From Cubamyces lactineus (Eukaryota; Basidiomycota; Agaricomycetes; Polyporales; Polyporaceae): DNA of 64,000 nucleotides. Location of the stretch: assembly GCA_022376465.1 (NCBI GenBank), contig JACDTU010000020.1:434001-498000 (forward strand). The letters are read 5' to 3'. The notes beneath the pieces are model-generated. The model was not told where the DNA came from. It did no database searches and saw nothing but the letters and a program-made list of their open reading frames with translations. The position numbers and the translations under genes were made by a program. Below, piece by piece: positions 54,295 to 64,000 of this stretch (position 1 is the stretch's first letter; each line of letters opens with the position of its first letter).

Positions 54295-55913
54295 CAGTCT
54301 TGGTGGTGGGTCGTTCAATAACCGAGATAGCAGACGGAGCCGGTCCCTCGTCTTCGGTGAAAGTGATGTTGCTGGTAGGGCTGGAGAGAATGGAACTAAC
54401 GTCCGAGTGCGTCGGGGATGCATCGCCATGGTCGCGCGTGAAGCCGCAGCGCCCAGCAACACGCCCGGGGGATTCGATGCTTTCGTCAGGATCGACAGGG
54501 TCGGCGTTGAGGTCTACATACATATCGTCGTCTTCGGATCGATTGCTTCTGATATCAGTCCAGCCATCCTAAGTCCGCGTTAGACCATTGTATGACGACA
54601 GGACTGATGCTCACCCCTCCAACTGGGCTTGAAGCAGAAGAGGTCGGGTCGATGGGCGATCGCTTTCCTTCGTCGTCGTGTTTGCCCTCCTCTTCAGCAG
54701 TAACGTCCAAAAACAGAGCAATCTCTGTTTTCGGGGCTTGTCTCGAATCTTCCTTGGAGGACTTGAAGACAGGGGCGAGCTTATGTTTACGAGCGGGCAC
54801 GGGTAAAGCTCCAACTGGGAGGATGTGAGCGAAGAACATATATACCAGTTGAAACACTCACTCGGCACGATCTTATGCCCGGCCTTCAATCCTCCCTGCC
54901 GTGGTTCATCAACTCCGTCTAAATTCGACATGTCACCAACCAATTCTGGGGCGACCGATCCCACACGCACTATCTCGTATGGAGTGAAGGTTGTTGACCA
55001 GTTGTTCAGGCCTACGATGAACTCTGCGAAGAAGCTTATCCAAACAAGATCACCCGTTCGGATATGATCAGGATCGCAATCTTCGATGGCGCGCAACTCG
55101 TCTTTGAATGGCTCGAAGAATTTCGGACGGTCGGGGTTCGCGAAGTAGGACGTGGTCTTGGTCGCATGGCTGATCCAGGGGTGGAGAGTGTAAGACACGC
55201 TCGCCTCCCTCTTGGATGTGAACTTGGTACGCTTGAAGAACATTTGCGCACTCATAACATAGGCTGTGACGGACGCATCGTTGCCATCCTGCCAAGTACG
55301 CCGAGACTTGTTGCCTTTATTGAATCCCGGAGTCGCTTGAGCTAACTCCTCGAAGGCCTTGAGCGATACTGAGCTGCGACAATCAAGCAAGGAAAATACA
55401 ACGCATAACACGTACGCGTTGGGCATCCCACAGCGCTTTATCGTGGCGCGTGTCAAATGCATAGGAAAACTGGCACACACTACTCGGCGTCGTTTGGCTA
55501 ATCCACAATGTCAGACAAGCCGAATCGACAAACGAATCACTCACACCCGGGATTCGGCTAGCTTAGCAGGAGCCACTTCTCCAACCGGGATGTAGTTCCC
55601 CGTCTCTAGATCAGAGTTCCAGCGCCATATGGCTGCAGTGTGAAGTATGGCCGGCTTCACACCCTTCTGTCCTGTAGGGCACAGCTGTTCTAGAATGTCA
55701 GGGACTACATCGGACAGATTGAACCAAGTGACAACTCACGACAAAGCGTCCGGCGTATTCCTGTCGGACCTCCACCATTTGATTGTCAGACCCAAGCGTC
55801 TTCATCACCTCATTGAGTGACAAGTATTCATTGGTATCGACGAATGAATAGTCCTGCCAGTAGCGCAGAGCTTGCTTGAGTTTGTCGACAGATCCGATAT
55901 AGGGCAGTTCCAT

Positions 55914-56657
55914 GGCGCCACTAAGCTACGAGGGAAGAGGTAGCATAGCTATAAGCCCAGAATCCATCTTATATAGTTGCGAGCGGGGAAGCTATCTGAG
56001 TATCAAGCGAGAGGGTATTAGAGAGTGCGCTCTAGAACGGGACTCGAGATTGAGCGAGGGCGTAGCATACTGAGAGTGAGATGGGACTTGAGTTCAAACG
56101 ATCGGTTCAGAACGAGCGCCAAGTGACTTATGTAACAGGCACGTGATCAGCATCCGGTACTTACACAGATCGTGCAGATTTTGAGTGAAGTAGTAGACAG
56201 ATCATGAACATTTGTAAGAGAAAGACTGACATAACATGTCGTGAATCAGGCCGACAGTAACAAGCAGCGCGCGGCGAGTGATAACGTTACACGTGACCTC
56301 ACGGCCTCACCTGGAACGGAAGCAGTACGCGCTCGTTGCCTAAGACCGCCATGGACTCCATGCCGTACGTCGTTTGTCCGACAACTACACCCCTTTACTG
56401 GCTGAGTCCATTCGTTTGTCATCCAAAGCATCAACCACAAAGCATCAACCTGCACGCCTTTGCGACCGCATTACATGGACAACTTCCGCGTTGTCAGTAC
56501 ATCGGGATAGTTTAGAATGTCTCCAAGTCGTACGCGCGTACGTGGTCGCTAGCATGGCCCAACCCCAAACGTTTTGACATCCATAGCCAGTGAGCAACTA
56601 TAGAAGGGACCCTCCATCCAGAGACAGCTTCATACAGTTCATCGCAGATCCGGCCAA
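55914..56657. promoter_or_regulatory. Divergent promoter region of interrupted gene and 108-aa orphan
   Basis: 744 nt between outward-facing start codons (55913 minus, 56658 plus). No clear coding exon; short frames only. Confidence 0.4.
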
Positions 56658-57088
56658 ATGGCTCGCTACCAGCCCCACATCGTGACGCTCGGACGACCTG
56701 AGATTGAAGCAATTTGCTCCGTTCTTAGTGACTGTCCAGCCTGCAACGCAGTGTGCGCTCGCCAGCCCCGAGGGCATGTGCGATACGCTCATGGTACGTG
56801 ATTCGATCAGCGTCGTCTGGTGATGCCCTTCTAACTACAGATATCTTAGTTCATCAGAACGGACAATACGTTATCTGCATATACATGTCTAGCCGTCGTC
56901 ATCCTACCCTCCCAGGCGCACCGTTGATTTATGAAGCCTTTATCAGCGATACTCAAACTGCTGCATCCGTACGTTGTATCACGAGAGGGACACCTGTAGT
57001 ATAGCTCATGAGATCATTCCTGTAGTTTGCAATCCCGGTGCCGGTGGGGTATTACCCTATTGGCGCGGTGTCACCCGATAAAGATTGA
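56658..57088 (+). CDS. Small orphan protein with CxxC motif
   Basis: Exons 56658-56793, 56841-56968, 57026-57088; 108 aa, all junctions in phase. Reads MARYQPHIVTLGRPEIEAIC, then DCPACNAVCARQPRGHVRY, ILVHQNGQYVICIYMSSRR, LIYEAFISD and a final FAIPVPVGYYPIGAVSPDKD. The CPAC motif plus two further Cys could bind metal, but no family is recognised. No signal peptide. Splice borders are canonical (GTACGT/CAG, GTACGT/TAG), which makes this a good small-gene candidate despite the lack of a long ORF. Confidence 0.65.
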
Positions 57089-57417
57089 TGACAATGAACG
57101 CACGATTGGGTACCAAAGCGGATCAATACGCGAATACCGGGTAGTCATCATGTATAATCCACGAGCTGCGGATGCGCATCTACGCTAATGTTCGCACTTA
57201 CCCAATCCATGGCTACGCAACGTACCACGGTAGCGAGCGCACTCAGATGTCCACAATCAGCCCGACCAGCCAGGTATCAACTTTTGCGCCCAGATGAGAT
57301 GACGGAGTAGATGTGAGAGCTAACATCCCTTTGATTCTCGGAGAATATAAAGACGCAAAGCTCACCGACATGAGCATCAAACTGCTCTTCTGACATAATC
57401 ATCTAAGCACTCATACA
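57089..57417. other. Intergenic, promoter of F-box-like orphan
   Basis: 329 nt. TATAAAGA at 57348-57355 is a possible TATA box for the next gene. Confidence 0.4.
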
Positions 57418-58595
57418 ATGTCTACCCAAAGCAAGCTGTACGGGTACGGACGTTATCTAGCATAGGCGGTCAGCTTCTACTAACACAATCATCTAGTATG
57501 GCATCGGGCAAGGGATCACGCTTTGCACCGGCGTCGGACTACAGTGCCACCAGCCTTGGCATATTCAGGTAAGGGCGGGTCATGCGTCTTCCGTTGTCAA
57601 TGGCTCACATACTAGATCGCAGTCTCAACGCGGACGTTCTATATCGTATTGCTGCAGAACTAGACTTCCAAAGCTTGCAAGCCTGGCGAATGACCTGCCG
57701 TACCGCCGACGAGATTGGTGCCATGGTCCTACGAACGCGCTACAACGGAGCTCTCAGCCATTATTTGGTCGATCCTGATGGCTTCCGCTCGGTCCTTCGG
57801 GCCACGATGTCCGTCGTGTCTGGCTCGACCGTGCTTCATATCATCGACCAGGCTCGATCTCCCACATGGAAGCCCAACGATCTTGATATCTACGCCCCCT
57901 TAGATGGGGCCGGCCGCGTTGCTTCTTACCTCATAGACGTCGAGCATTACTCTTGGAAGGGCTTGCAAGAATCCAGCTACGAGAGCGACCATTCTGGATT
58001 CAAAGCGGTCATCCACCTCTCCAAAGGCGACCAGCAGATCGATGTCATCCAGAGCGTCACCACGTCTGCACTGTATCCACTCCCATTCTTCTGGTCGACA
58101 CATGTCATGAACTACTTCACCGCTGACATGTTTTGCGTGGTCTATCCGACCTACACTCTGCAAGGGCGCGGTCTCCTGAACCCTGTTGTGCTCGTCAGCA
58201 AGCGTTATCCCTCCATCCGTACGCTCCAAGTGATCGGGAAATACCAAACGCGGGGCTACGACTTCCGCATCTACCCTTACGCCTGGGCGGAGGGTGCTGC
58301 GACCGACTGTACCAGCGACGAGGGATGTCCACGTATCATCCGCTTCTTCGGAGACCGCTTCTGTCTTGTTGGCTCTTTTGATACCGTCGCACAATCCCTC
58401 ATGACGGATGGCGTCCGCGGGTATCCGAATCGAACGCGCATGGTACGCTGGTGGAGAGGAGGTCCCGCGTGCGGAGATACGTGCTCTCACGGAGAGGATG
58501 AGTTCGCCTTGCGCGCTCACCCGACTGTGCAAACCCACCAAGTCCCAGTGGAGTTCTATTCGTTGTGGCTCGATGGGCGCCCTGCCACGCTCTGA
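57418..58595 (+). CDS. F-box-like orphan protein
   Basis: Exons 57418-57443, 57497-57568, 57623-58595; 356 aa. After a short polar N-terminus, SLNADVLYRIAAELDFQSLQ and AWRMTCRTADE look like a short F-box. The rest is a globular domain common in Agaricomycete hypothetical proteins (SVVSGSTVLHII, PNDLDIYAPLDGAGRVASYL, DVIQSVTTSAL, HVMNYFTADMFCVVYPTYTL). SGS followed by PNDLDIY is reminiscent of a nucleotidyltransferase-like fold, but this is only a resemblance. An in-frame ATG at 57582 could give a one-exon form. Confidence 0.72.
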
Positions 58596-58851
58596 GGTCA
58601 AATGGTATGTCATGCATATTCTCACCGTGCGTTGCTATTATAAATGCTGAATCATCTCGCAGTCTTTTTCTGTTTCGCACAGCTGTCCAGTAAACGTATA
58701 GATTGATCGTCGACATGTTCTCGCCTGTTCTCCCTGACTTAGAAATATCTGAATGTCATGCCAATCTTTACCGCCCGGTATCAGCGCTTTACGCAAGAAT
58801 ACTTAAGCTATAGCCGCTCCAACGAGCGGCATCTTTCCAATCCCCCCGCTC

Positions 58852-59693
58852 ATGTCAATCTCTAAGATGAGCCAACGAATGCTAGAGATACTGCATGTTC
58901 TCCTCAACTCGCAACTGACTCGCACCGGGGAGTTCTATCCTGCGGATAAGCTGAGGTATGTACACTGTCAATCTCATGATCGGTCGAAACTCACAGTATG
59001 CAATAGCTCCATGGATATACTGCATGCTGCTGCGAGAGTGAACGCCCCCTATGCACTTTCTACTTTACCCCTCCAGGAAGCGCACTGGGAATTCAAGTAT
59101 CCTAGCTTGCGAGATGCGATCCTCTCGATGAACTCTGAGCCGGTACCCATCCGCCTCATCTGCGTCATTGACGCCGTCGCTTTCAACAAATCTCCTCCGT
59201 ACATCGATGTGCACCCCCTCTACGATAACGATGCAACCACTGGGAATGCAATCCTGGGCGACCCGAGCACTTTTGATCCTGAGTTTGACTACGGTAAGTG
59301 GAACTGTGCTCTAGATCAGGCATCGCTGACAGCTTGCACCAAAGATCGAGAGCATCATCCAATCAGGCTAAGCATAGAGCCTCGCGAACAAGTCCTCGGC
59401 AGCGAGAACCACCTCAATACTCCCGTATGTCATACACGTCTTCGCGATCACACCGTGACTGATCACAACAGCAGTCCAAGTACATTGTGGACGTGTTTGA
59501 CAACACAGAACTACGCTTCGAGGACCGAACACGCGTCATCGTACCAGCCATGCTCAAAAGGAATGATCTGATAGTCGCAACATGTCATCTGCGACTCCAC
59601 GCCGACCCACGCAACTCTGGCCCAAGCTACGATCTCGTTGCGAAGGAGTTGGGGCTGGTGCATTTGGCTGTGAGCTATATAGAAGATTTGTAA
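58852..59693 (+). CDS. Uncharacterised orphan protein
   Basis: Exons 58852-58955, 59007-59293, 59345-59424, 59472-59693; 230 aa, every junction in phase. Reads LEILHVLLNSQLTRTGEF, HWEFKYPSLRDAILSM, RLICVIDAVAFNKSPPYIDV, then YIVDVFDNTELRFEDRTRVI and VAKELGLVHLAVSYIEDL. Hydrophobic/polar alternation suggests a compact beta-rich domain. No signal peptide, membrane segment or known motif seen. Confidence 0.68.
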
Positions 59694-60572
59694 CGACGGT
59701 ACTGTTCCCGGGGCCGCGATTGTTTGTATAACGATGCATTAGGAGATACTAAAGAACCATAAGTTACTTGACATGGCCTTGGTAACCGCTGAAGATCAGG
59801 TCCGATTTGCTAAGGTAGCAGGGGGTCGGCCGCTCATGTCAGTGACTGTGCCCAGATCGTTTCTATGCGACTCGATGTTTCCCCTGGTCGAAGTGAGTAT
59901 TAGATTGATCCTTGCACGCACTGAAGGACACTCCGACTCGACTATCCTGCGCTCGACTGTACGGACTGAGATGAGAACACAGAATAGGAGTACGCTGCAT
60001 CGAGGGGAAATGTGATAAAGTAGCCATATATCGCGCATCGAGCTATATTCTGATATGCTAGGCTTGATGCCGAAGGGGCTAGGGCACTGCCGAAGGGGCT
60101 AGGGCACTGTCGTAGCGTGAAGGGCGCGGAGCGGGTCACTGCCATATCCATGACAAGCTGTTGAGACTGTCATCGCATACGAACTAATTTTTCCATGTCT
60201 ATATTCGTAGAGGATTCACACAATAGCAACGAGACATTTATGGCGTTGCTCCTTCACGTCATTTCTTCAACAGTATGATATCAATGCTTAAGGTCATACA
60301 AGAGACTCATCGCCGCATAGTATCACACCCCCATCCTTATTCATTGCACAGTGCCTGTTCAAGCCGGAACACAGGTTGAGCTTTGTTCTACATCGACGAC
60401 CTAGAAGCTATCGACAATAACAACTCGTACTAGTACAAGCCATGAATCAATCCGATAATGTGTGCGTATGTGCTTATAGAGACTCGCGGAATGTGTACGT
60501 CTCTGATGAGCATAAGGTCCATTCATTAGTGCAATACGCAGCCATACCACCATCTATAACTTACTATTCACT
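59694..60572. other. Region with a 20-bp tandem repeat and no firm gene
   Basis: Open frames at 59773-60015 and 60442-60627 start with ATG, but I could not build splice-consistent genes from them. The second may hold the first exon of the next model. Confidence 0.35.
60068..60107. repeat. 20-bp unit repeated twice in tandem
   Basis: TGCCGAAGGGGCTAGGGCAC occurs twice without a gap or mismatch. Function unknown. Confidence 0.85.
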
Positions 60573-61013
60573 ACAATCCGGGGCGAGGACAACACCTCGG
60601 ACTGGGTGCACGCAAGTGTCAGTATAGTCGAGCTTCGCAATCTTGACGGTCAAGGACAGCGCGCGCACTGCAAGTACCCCAATCGCGCGTCTCACGTATC
60701 CATCTTGCTTACAAGGAACAGGGGGGGTCGGCATTCATCCATCGCCGCCGCATCACACAGTCATAATCGACCTCATGGCAAACGAGTGGACTATAAACTT
60801 AGACGAGGTATTGGTTGCATGTAGTCTAACGTGGATATAAGCGGACTCACGCAGATGTAGGACATGAAAGTCATCGTATTCTACGCCAATACGCCCGACG
60901 GCACGCGACTAGGCCAATGCATACGTGTAGAGGAACGCGTAGCGATGCTAAAGCTTGTGAGCTTGTGCGCCGGCATTAAGATGTTCAAGTACACTGGGTC
61001 AATGGTCGTCTAA
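60573..61013 (+). CDS. Probable orphan gene, 5' end unresolved
   Basis: Coding-like exons: about 60573-60650 (DNTSDWVHASVSIVELRNLD); about 60722-60807 (HPSPPHHTVIIDLMANEW, then TINLDE); and 60861-61013 (MKVIVFYANTPDGTRLGQCI, then ERVAMLKLVSLCAG). The second and third join in phase over a GT-AG intron and end at TAA 61011-61013. The start codon was not identified; an ATG at 60442 is possible. No family recognised. Confidence 0.4.
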
Positions 61014-61184
61014 GAGGGTGGCATATGTATCAATTGACAATTCGTTCACGCTTAGAAAACGTCCTTCAAGGGCGAAGCAAGGCGCACATGAGCAGCATGA
61101 GCATCAGATATCCTCACCCCCGGCATCCCACATCTCCAACCAGCTATAGACGCAGTTAGCAGTGAATCTAGGCAATCACAGTAG

Positions 61185-61791
61185 CTAACGGGCGTACCGC
61201 TGAACCATCGCACAGACTAACGGGATCTCGGGGCTCGTGACGCTCACAACGCGAGTGTGATCCAGCTGAGATCGCTTGAAGACCATGAGGTCGCCGATGA
61301 TGTCGATGGAAAATTTGCGCCGGATGTAGTCATTCACGACATCTGGGCCTCCATAACGTTCGGGGGTGGGTTGGAGGGTGACGATGTCGTAGCCGTTGCG
61401 AAGGCGGCAGTCGGTACCTGGGAAACAACTGATTGAAGTGATTATACGATCCTCACAGAACCAGTTGTCGAGATTGAAATCCTCCGTATTCGCCGAGCTG
61501 CCGCAATCAAGGTCCCAGGTCTCATTCGGAGGAACACGAACACGGCGGGGATACAGAGCGCGCTGCTCAAAGATCAACGCCCAGCACGCAAACGGTATAA
61601 GGCCCTGTCAACGGAATAAGGTTAGGCTTGTTCGCTGGTGTATCAAACTAACGCATACCGCTTTCAAACTGGACGTCACACGCTGATTGAACTCGGTGAC
61701 TGTGACTTGGGGGTCCGGATGTGTTTCGTCAACCTGTAAATGAGTCAGTGATATGACGTCATCCGGTATCTGAGCAAATACTTACACTCAT
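61185..61791 (-). CDS. Uncharacterised orphan protein with 6-nt first exon
   Basis: Exons on the minus strand: 61791-61786 (ATGAGT), 61733-61659, 61604-61185; 166 aa, all phase 0. Reads MSVDETHPDPQVTVTEFNQR, IPFACWALIFEQRALYPRR, ETWDLDCGSSANTEDF, SCFPGTDCRLRNGYDIVTL and FSIDIIGDLMVFKRSQLDH. Several Cys could form disulfides, but no clear signal peptide is seen. The very short first exon is inferred because no other ATG fits and the donor GTAAGT follows it directly; an upstream exon is the alternative. Confidence 0.6.
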
Positions 61792-62191
61792 CGTGTGCTA
61801 GAGGAAAGACTGCGAAATGTCTCAATGGCAACTGATGCGCCGACTTATGCTCTATATACCAAGTAGCGTTGTACCGTATTGGTGCTAAGGGAGTAATCGG
61901 ACTCGGCCCAAACACGTTGATATCTCGATGGAGAGAGCACTTCGTGACGACCCTAGAAGGCGTTCAGTATGAGTTGAGACAGCTGCGGCTTACAGATAAG
62001 GAAGACGTATTGGTAACTAGCGGACTTGAGCGCGCATTCGAAAGATACATATGATTGCAGCTTGAACGCCTGCGTAAATATATCGTGAGTCTGACAAAAC
62101 AAGTCGGAGCGTGGGCTTACACGCCAGGAAGCCATAAATACGATCAAGCGTCAGACAATCAGCTTATCCCTTCTCCATACGACAATCGACC
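61792..62191. other. Divergent region with coding-like fragments
   Basis: A frame at about 61905-62010 (RWREHFVTTLEGVQYELRQL, then RLTDKED) and a short LERLRKYI segment at 62058-62081 look like exons of a plus-strand gene, possibly 5' exons of the next one. No start codon could be assigned. Confidence 0.35.
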
Positions 62192-62678
62192 ATGGTGTGG
62201 CGAATCCATTTCACCAGCAATAACGTGGAGTACAGCTCGTCATCGAGTGTCGTGGAGCGGGTTGATCAAGTCGAGATTTGGCGTGCAGCAAACGTATCCA
62301 TTCGCGAGGTTACGCCAGGACACCGTACGTCCCTCGCTACTATGACGTGTCGCGCTTTACTCATCGTCTCATAGGTTGGCTGATCGTCCTCGTAGAGCAT
62401 GAGGCAAAGCCAGTCATCTGGGGGGCAATCAGCGGTGATTGGACACTTGGAATTGAAGAGGCAGGTGACTTACTTCGAATATTCTGTGCCTAAGCTCACA
62501 TCGTTGGCGATAGCACGCCATGGTTATTTCACTCCAACAAGTCGAACCTGCCGCTTCAGCAGTAAGGGTGCAAAAGCTGCGCTTCCAAACTCACCAAGAC
62601 ATGTGGAGCTTTGTAGGACAAATCGCATTCACCCGTATCGATGTATCCACCGCTCGCGCAGCCGGAAGTGTGATGTAG
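62192..62678 (+). CDS. Small orphan protein
   Basis: Exons 62192-62324, 62375-62464, 62560-62678; 113 aa with consistent phases. Reads MVWRIHFTSNNVEYSSSSSV, VDQVEIWRAANVSIREV, WLIVLVEHEAKPVIWGAISG, then VQKLRFQTHQDMWSFVGQI and VSTARAAGSVM. No family recognised. The third-exon acceptor was chosen because it alone keeps the frame with a normal intron length; 5' exons upstream are possible. Confidence 0.5.
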
Positions 62679-62903
62679 TGCGCGATCATAGCTCCGTAGG
62701 CCGATTGAGGTTAGAGACAGAACACGATAGACTATGCACGCGTTGTGGCCGACTGTGACAAGCTCGACGATGAGTGAATGAGTGTAATACCAAGTAGTTC
62801 GAACGTCGCAGACAGCGAAGAGGTGGAATTGTCGCACCTACACGATTGGCCGATCTTCCAGCCACATGGCAATATAAGCGCTTGTCTATTGCTCATTTCG
62901 CAG

Positions 62904-63964
62904 TAAAGTCGAGAAGCGCTTGGAACAACCCATTCAGATGACCAAATATTTGAAATGCAAGGTCAAGCTCTACGACCCACCGCATGCAGCAGCTACTGAA
63001 TATCGCCACATCAAAACCAAGCGTATATCGGGAGGAGGCGAACCCACAGGGTCGAAGATCGGCTCTCCCATGCGCGTCGCCCCCGAGGCTAAGGCGAAAG
63101 CTGGAGCCGGAGATCATCTGGTATGAAACTCGCTAATTCTGCTCTTGACGCTGACCTCACAAAGGCCGTACCGCAGACAATTGCTATGCCTGAGGCCAGC
63201 GTTGCCAAGCGCCGTACCTCTGTGCCCACTGACAGAGAGGAAGATATGCTCGATGCACGCCCTCATATACACACCCTCCATGTCGCCCCGCTTGACCATC
63301 AGGTACGCACGTGTAATCAAGAGTTCTAATTAACATGTTCATTATGACCATATCGCCTTGGCTGTCGAAGGCGCATCAACATCCCAAGCACGTCGGCATG
63401 CAGATCAACAGCGACTCCTATACCCTTACCGGTTCCGCCTCGAAGTACCGTCGCACTGGTAACGAGAATGATTCGTCGTCTCTGCACGGCGAGAAACGGG
63501 TTGAACGGGAGACCACTGACAGCAGCTTACATTCCGAACACTCCAGGCAACAGGCTCGTGTAGCTGGCGCGACATCCGCTCAACTTATTACCGAGCAGCG
63601 CGTGCATACCGCCAATGCAACATGCATGAACGTTACCGCGATCCACAGCTCTTCTATCCTCGACGTCATCGACCAATTGCCCGTCAACTCCATTACATCC
63701 CTATGCGGATCTGGCGCTATCCCTCTCGGCCCGTCGAACGCGGCGACATTACCTTCATTGGCTACTGACGTGCTACTTGCAGAGCGTCGTACGCGATACA
63801 ACCGGTTACTCGCTCAACGCCAGGTAGTTGATGAGGAGCTTCGCGATCTACGAGAGAGAGAGGAACAGCTCACGAGTCGATTGTTAGGCAAGTACGTCTC
63901 TTATACCCCAGGCGTTTTTCTACAACCAGCGCTGGAGATTACGAACTTCAGAACATACCAATAA
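62904..63964 (+). CDS. Orphan protein with basic/Ser-rich body and C-terminal coiled coil (5' incomplete)
   Basis: Exons 62904-63120, 63165-63302, 63371-63891, 63952-63964; about 296 codons visible. The first visible exon follows a CAG acceptor and has no clear start (ATG at 62938 possible); a coding-like exon at about 62790-62870 (VADSEEVELSHLHDWPIFQP) probably lies upstream. Content: KVEKRLEQPIQMTKYLKCKV, then VAKRRTSVPTDREEDML and a Ser/Thr/His-rich stretch. A heptad-rich C-terminus (RRTRYNRLLAQRQVVDEELR, LREREEQL) resembles the terminal coiled coils of many fungal DNA-binding proteins, but no such domain is visible. The last intron (60 nt) stays open in frame if retained. Confidence 0.5.
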
Positions 63965-64000
63965 TCAATACTCTTGCGGATGTTGACGGGCTTTGTCTGT

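Larger units (their letters stand above)
46326..55913 (-). pseudogene. Host gene interrupted by retrotransposon 2
   Basis: Exons on the minus strand: 55913-55740, 55684-55545, 55497-55412, 55368-54862, 54814-54615, 54568-54290 | element 2 | 46627-46564, 46507-46326. The intact gene would encode about 543 aa. Coding-like blocks include YWQDYSFVDTNEYLSLNEVM, QFSYAFDTRHDKALW and TGDLVWISFFAEFIVGLNN; the C-terminus is basic and Ser/Thr-rich (KKGKKRQATE, SRMTRSRARA). No family recognised. The frame at 54290 (GGC GCG) would continue at 46627 (ATG TCG GAT) if element 2 and one cgcgc copy were absent. As it stands, translation runs into the LTR and stops at 54092, giving a shortened protein of about 460 residues. 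One alternative exists at the third/fourth exon junction. Confidence 0.75.

Noticed and set aside
1..64000. tRNA genes, rRNA and CRISPR arrays
   Set aside because: No full tRNA pattern with paired arms, no rRNA-like stretch and no spaced direct repeats were recognised; a covariance-model scan could not be run.

Overview
The window looks like nuclear DNA of a filamentous basidiomycete, most likely an Agaricomycete. The genes are dense and GC-rich with many 45-70 nt GT-AG introns. They include a fungalysin, a fungal-type tRNA ligase, a basidiomycete-style ATG14 and HAP3. The window also holds two chromodomain Ty3/Gypsy retrotransposons. I predicted splice sites by hand from reading frame, GT/AG signals and family conservation; no search was run. 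Every model is sequence reading plus family knowledge.

Left part (1-37.4 kb), a conventional gene-rich arm: secreted M36 metallopeptidase (810-2800,+); F-box-like protein (3669-5309,+); large coiled-coil protein (5765-9643,+); ATG14 (10575-12553,-); UNC93-like membrane protein (15085-17144,-); trifunctional tRNA ligase TRL1 (20070-23023,-); exocyst subunit EXO70 (23749-26251,+); an E(z)-like CXC-SET protein with an altered catalytic motif (26307-28930,-); ATG18 (29216-30883,+), divergent from it; a charged Ser-rich protein (31849-33449,-); an NAD(P)-binding epimerase-like protein (33871-35138,-); and the CCAAT-factor subunit HAP3/NF-YB (35942-36560,-). Two early autophagy factors are present: ATG14 (PI3-kinase complex I) and ATG18 (PI3P effector).

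Middle part (37.5-54.3 kb): two full-length, apparently intact chromoviruses. Element 1 (37490-43986,+) has 294-bp LTRs with one mismatch, target duplication ccttc, and gag and pol joined by a -1 slippery site. Element 2 (46633-54289,-) has 417-bp LTRs in which I see no difference and target duplication cgcgc. It carries five open frames in a row; the last three (two tiny hydrophobic proteins and a double zinc-knuckle protein) start 1-6 nt after the preceding stop. In both elements the primer site 2 nt inside the 5' LTR is complementary to an internal LTR segment about 33 nt below a TATA-like box, as in Tf1-type self-priming. Element 2 sits inside an exon of a host gene (46326-55913,-) that would be open across the insertion if one target copy and the element were absent.

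Right part (55.9-64 kb): an accessory arm of small, intron-rich genes I do not recognise (108, 356, 230, 166 and 113 aa, plus two incomplete models), some with very short exons.

The most unusual items are the ORF chain and AUG-less leader frame of element 2, the shared self-priming design, the freshly interrupted host gene, and the SET protein with Asp where the conserved His of the NH motif is expected.
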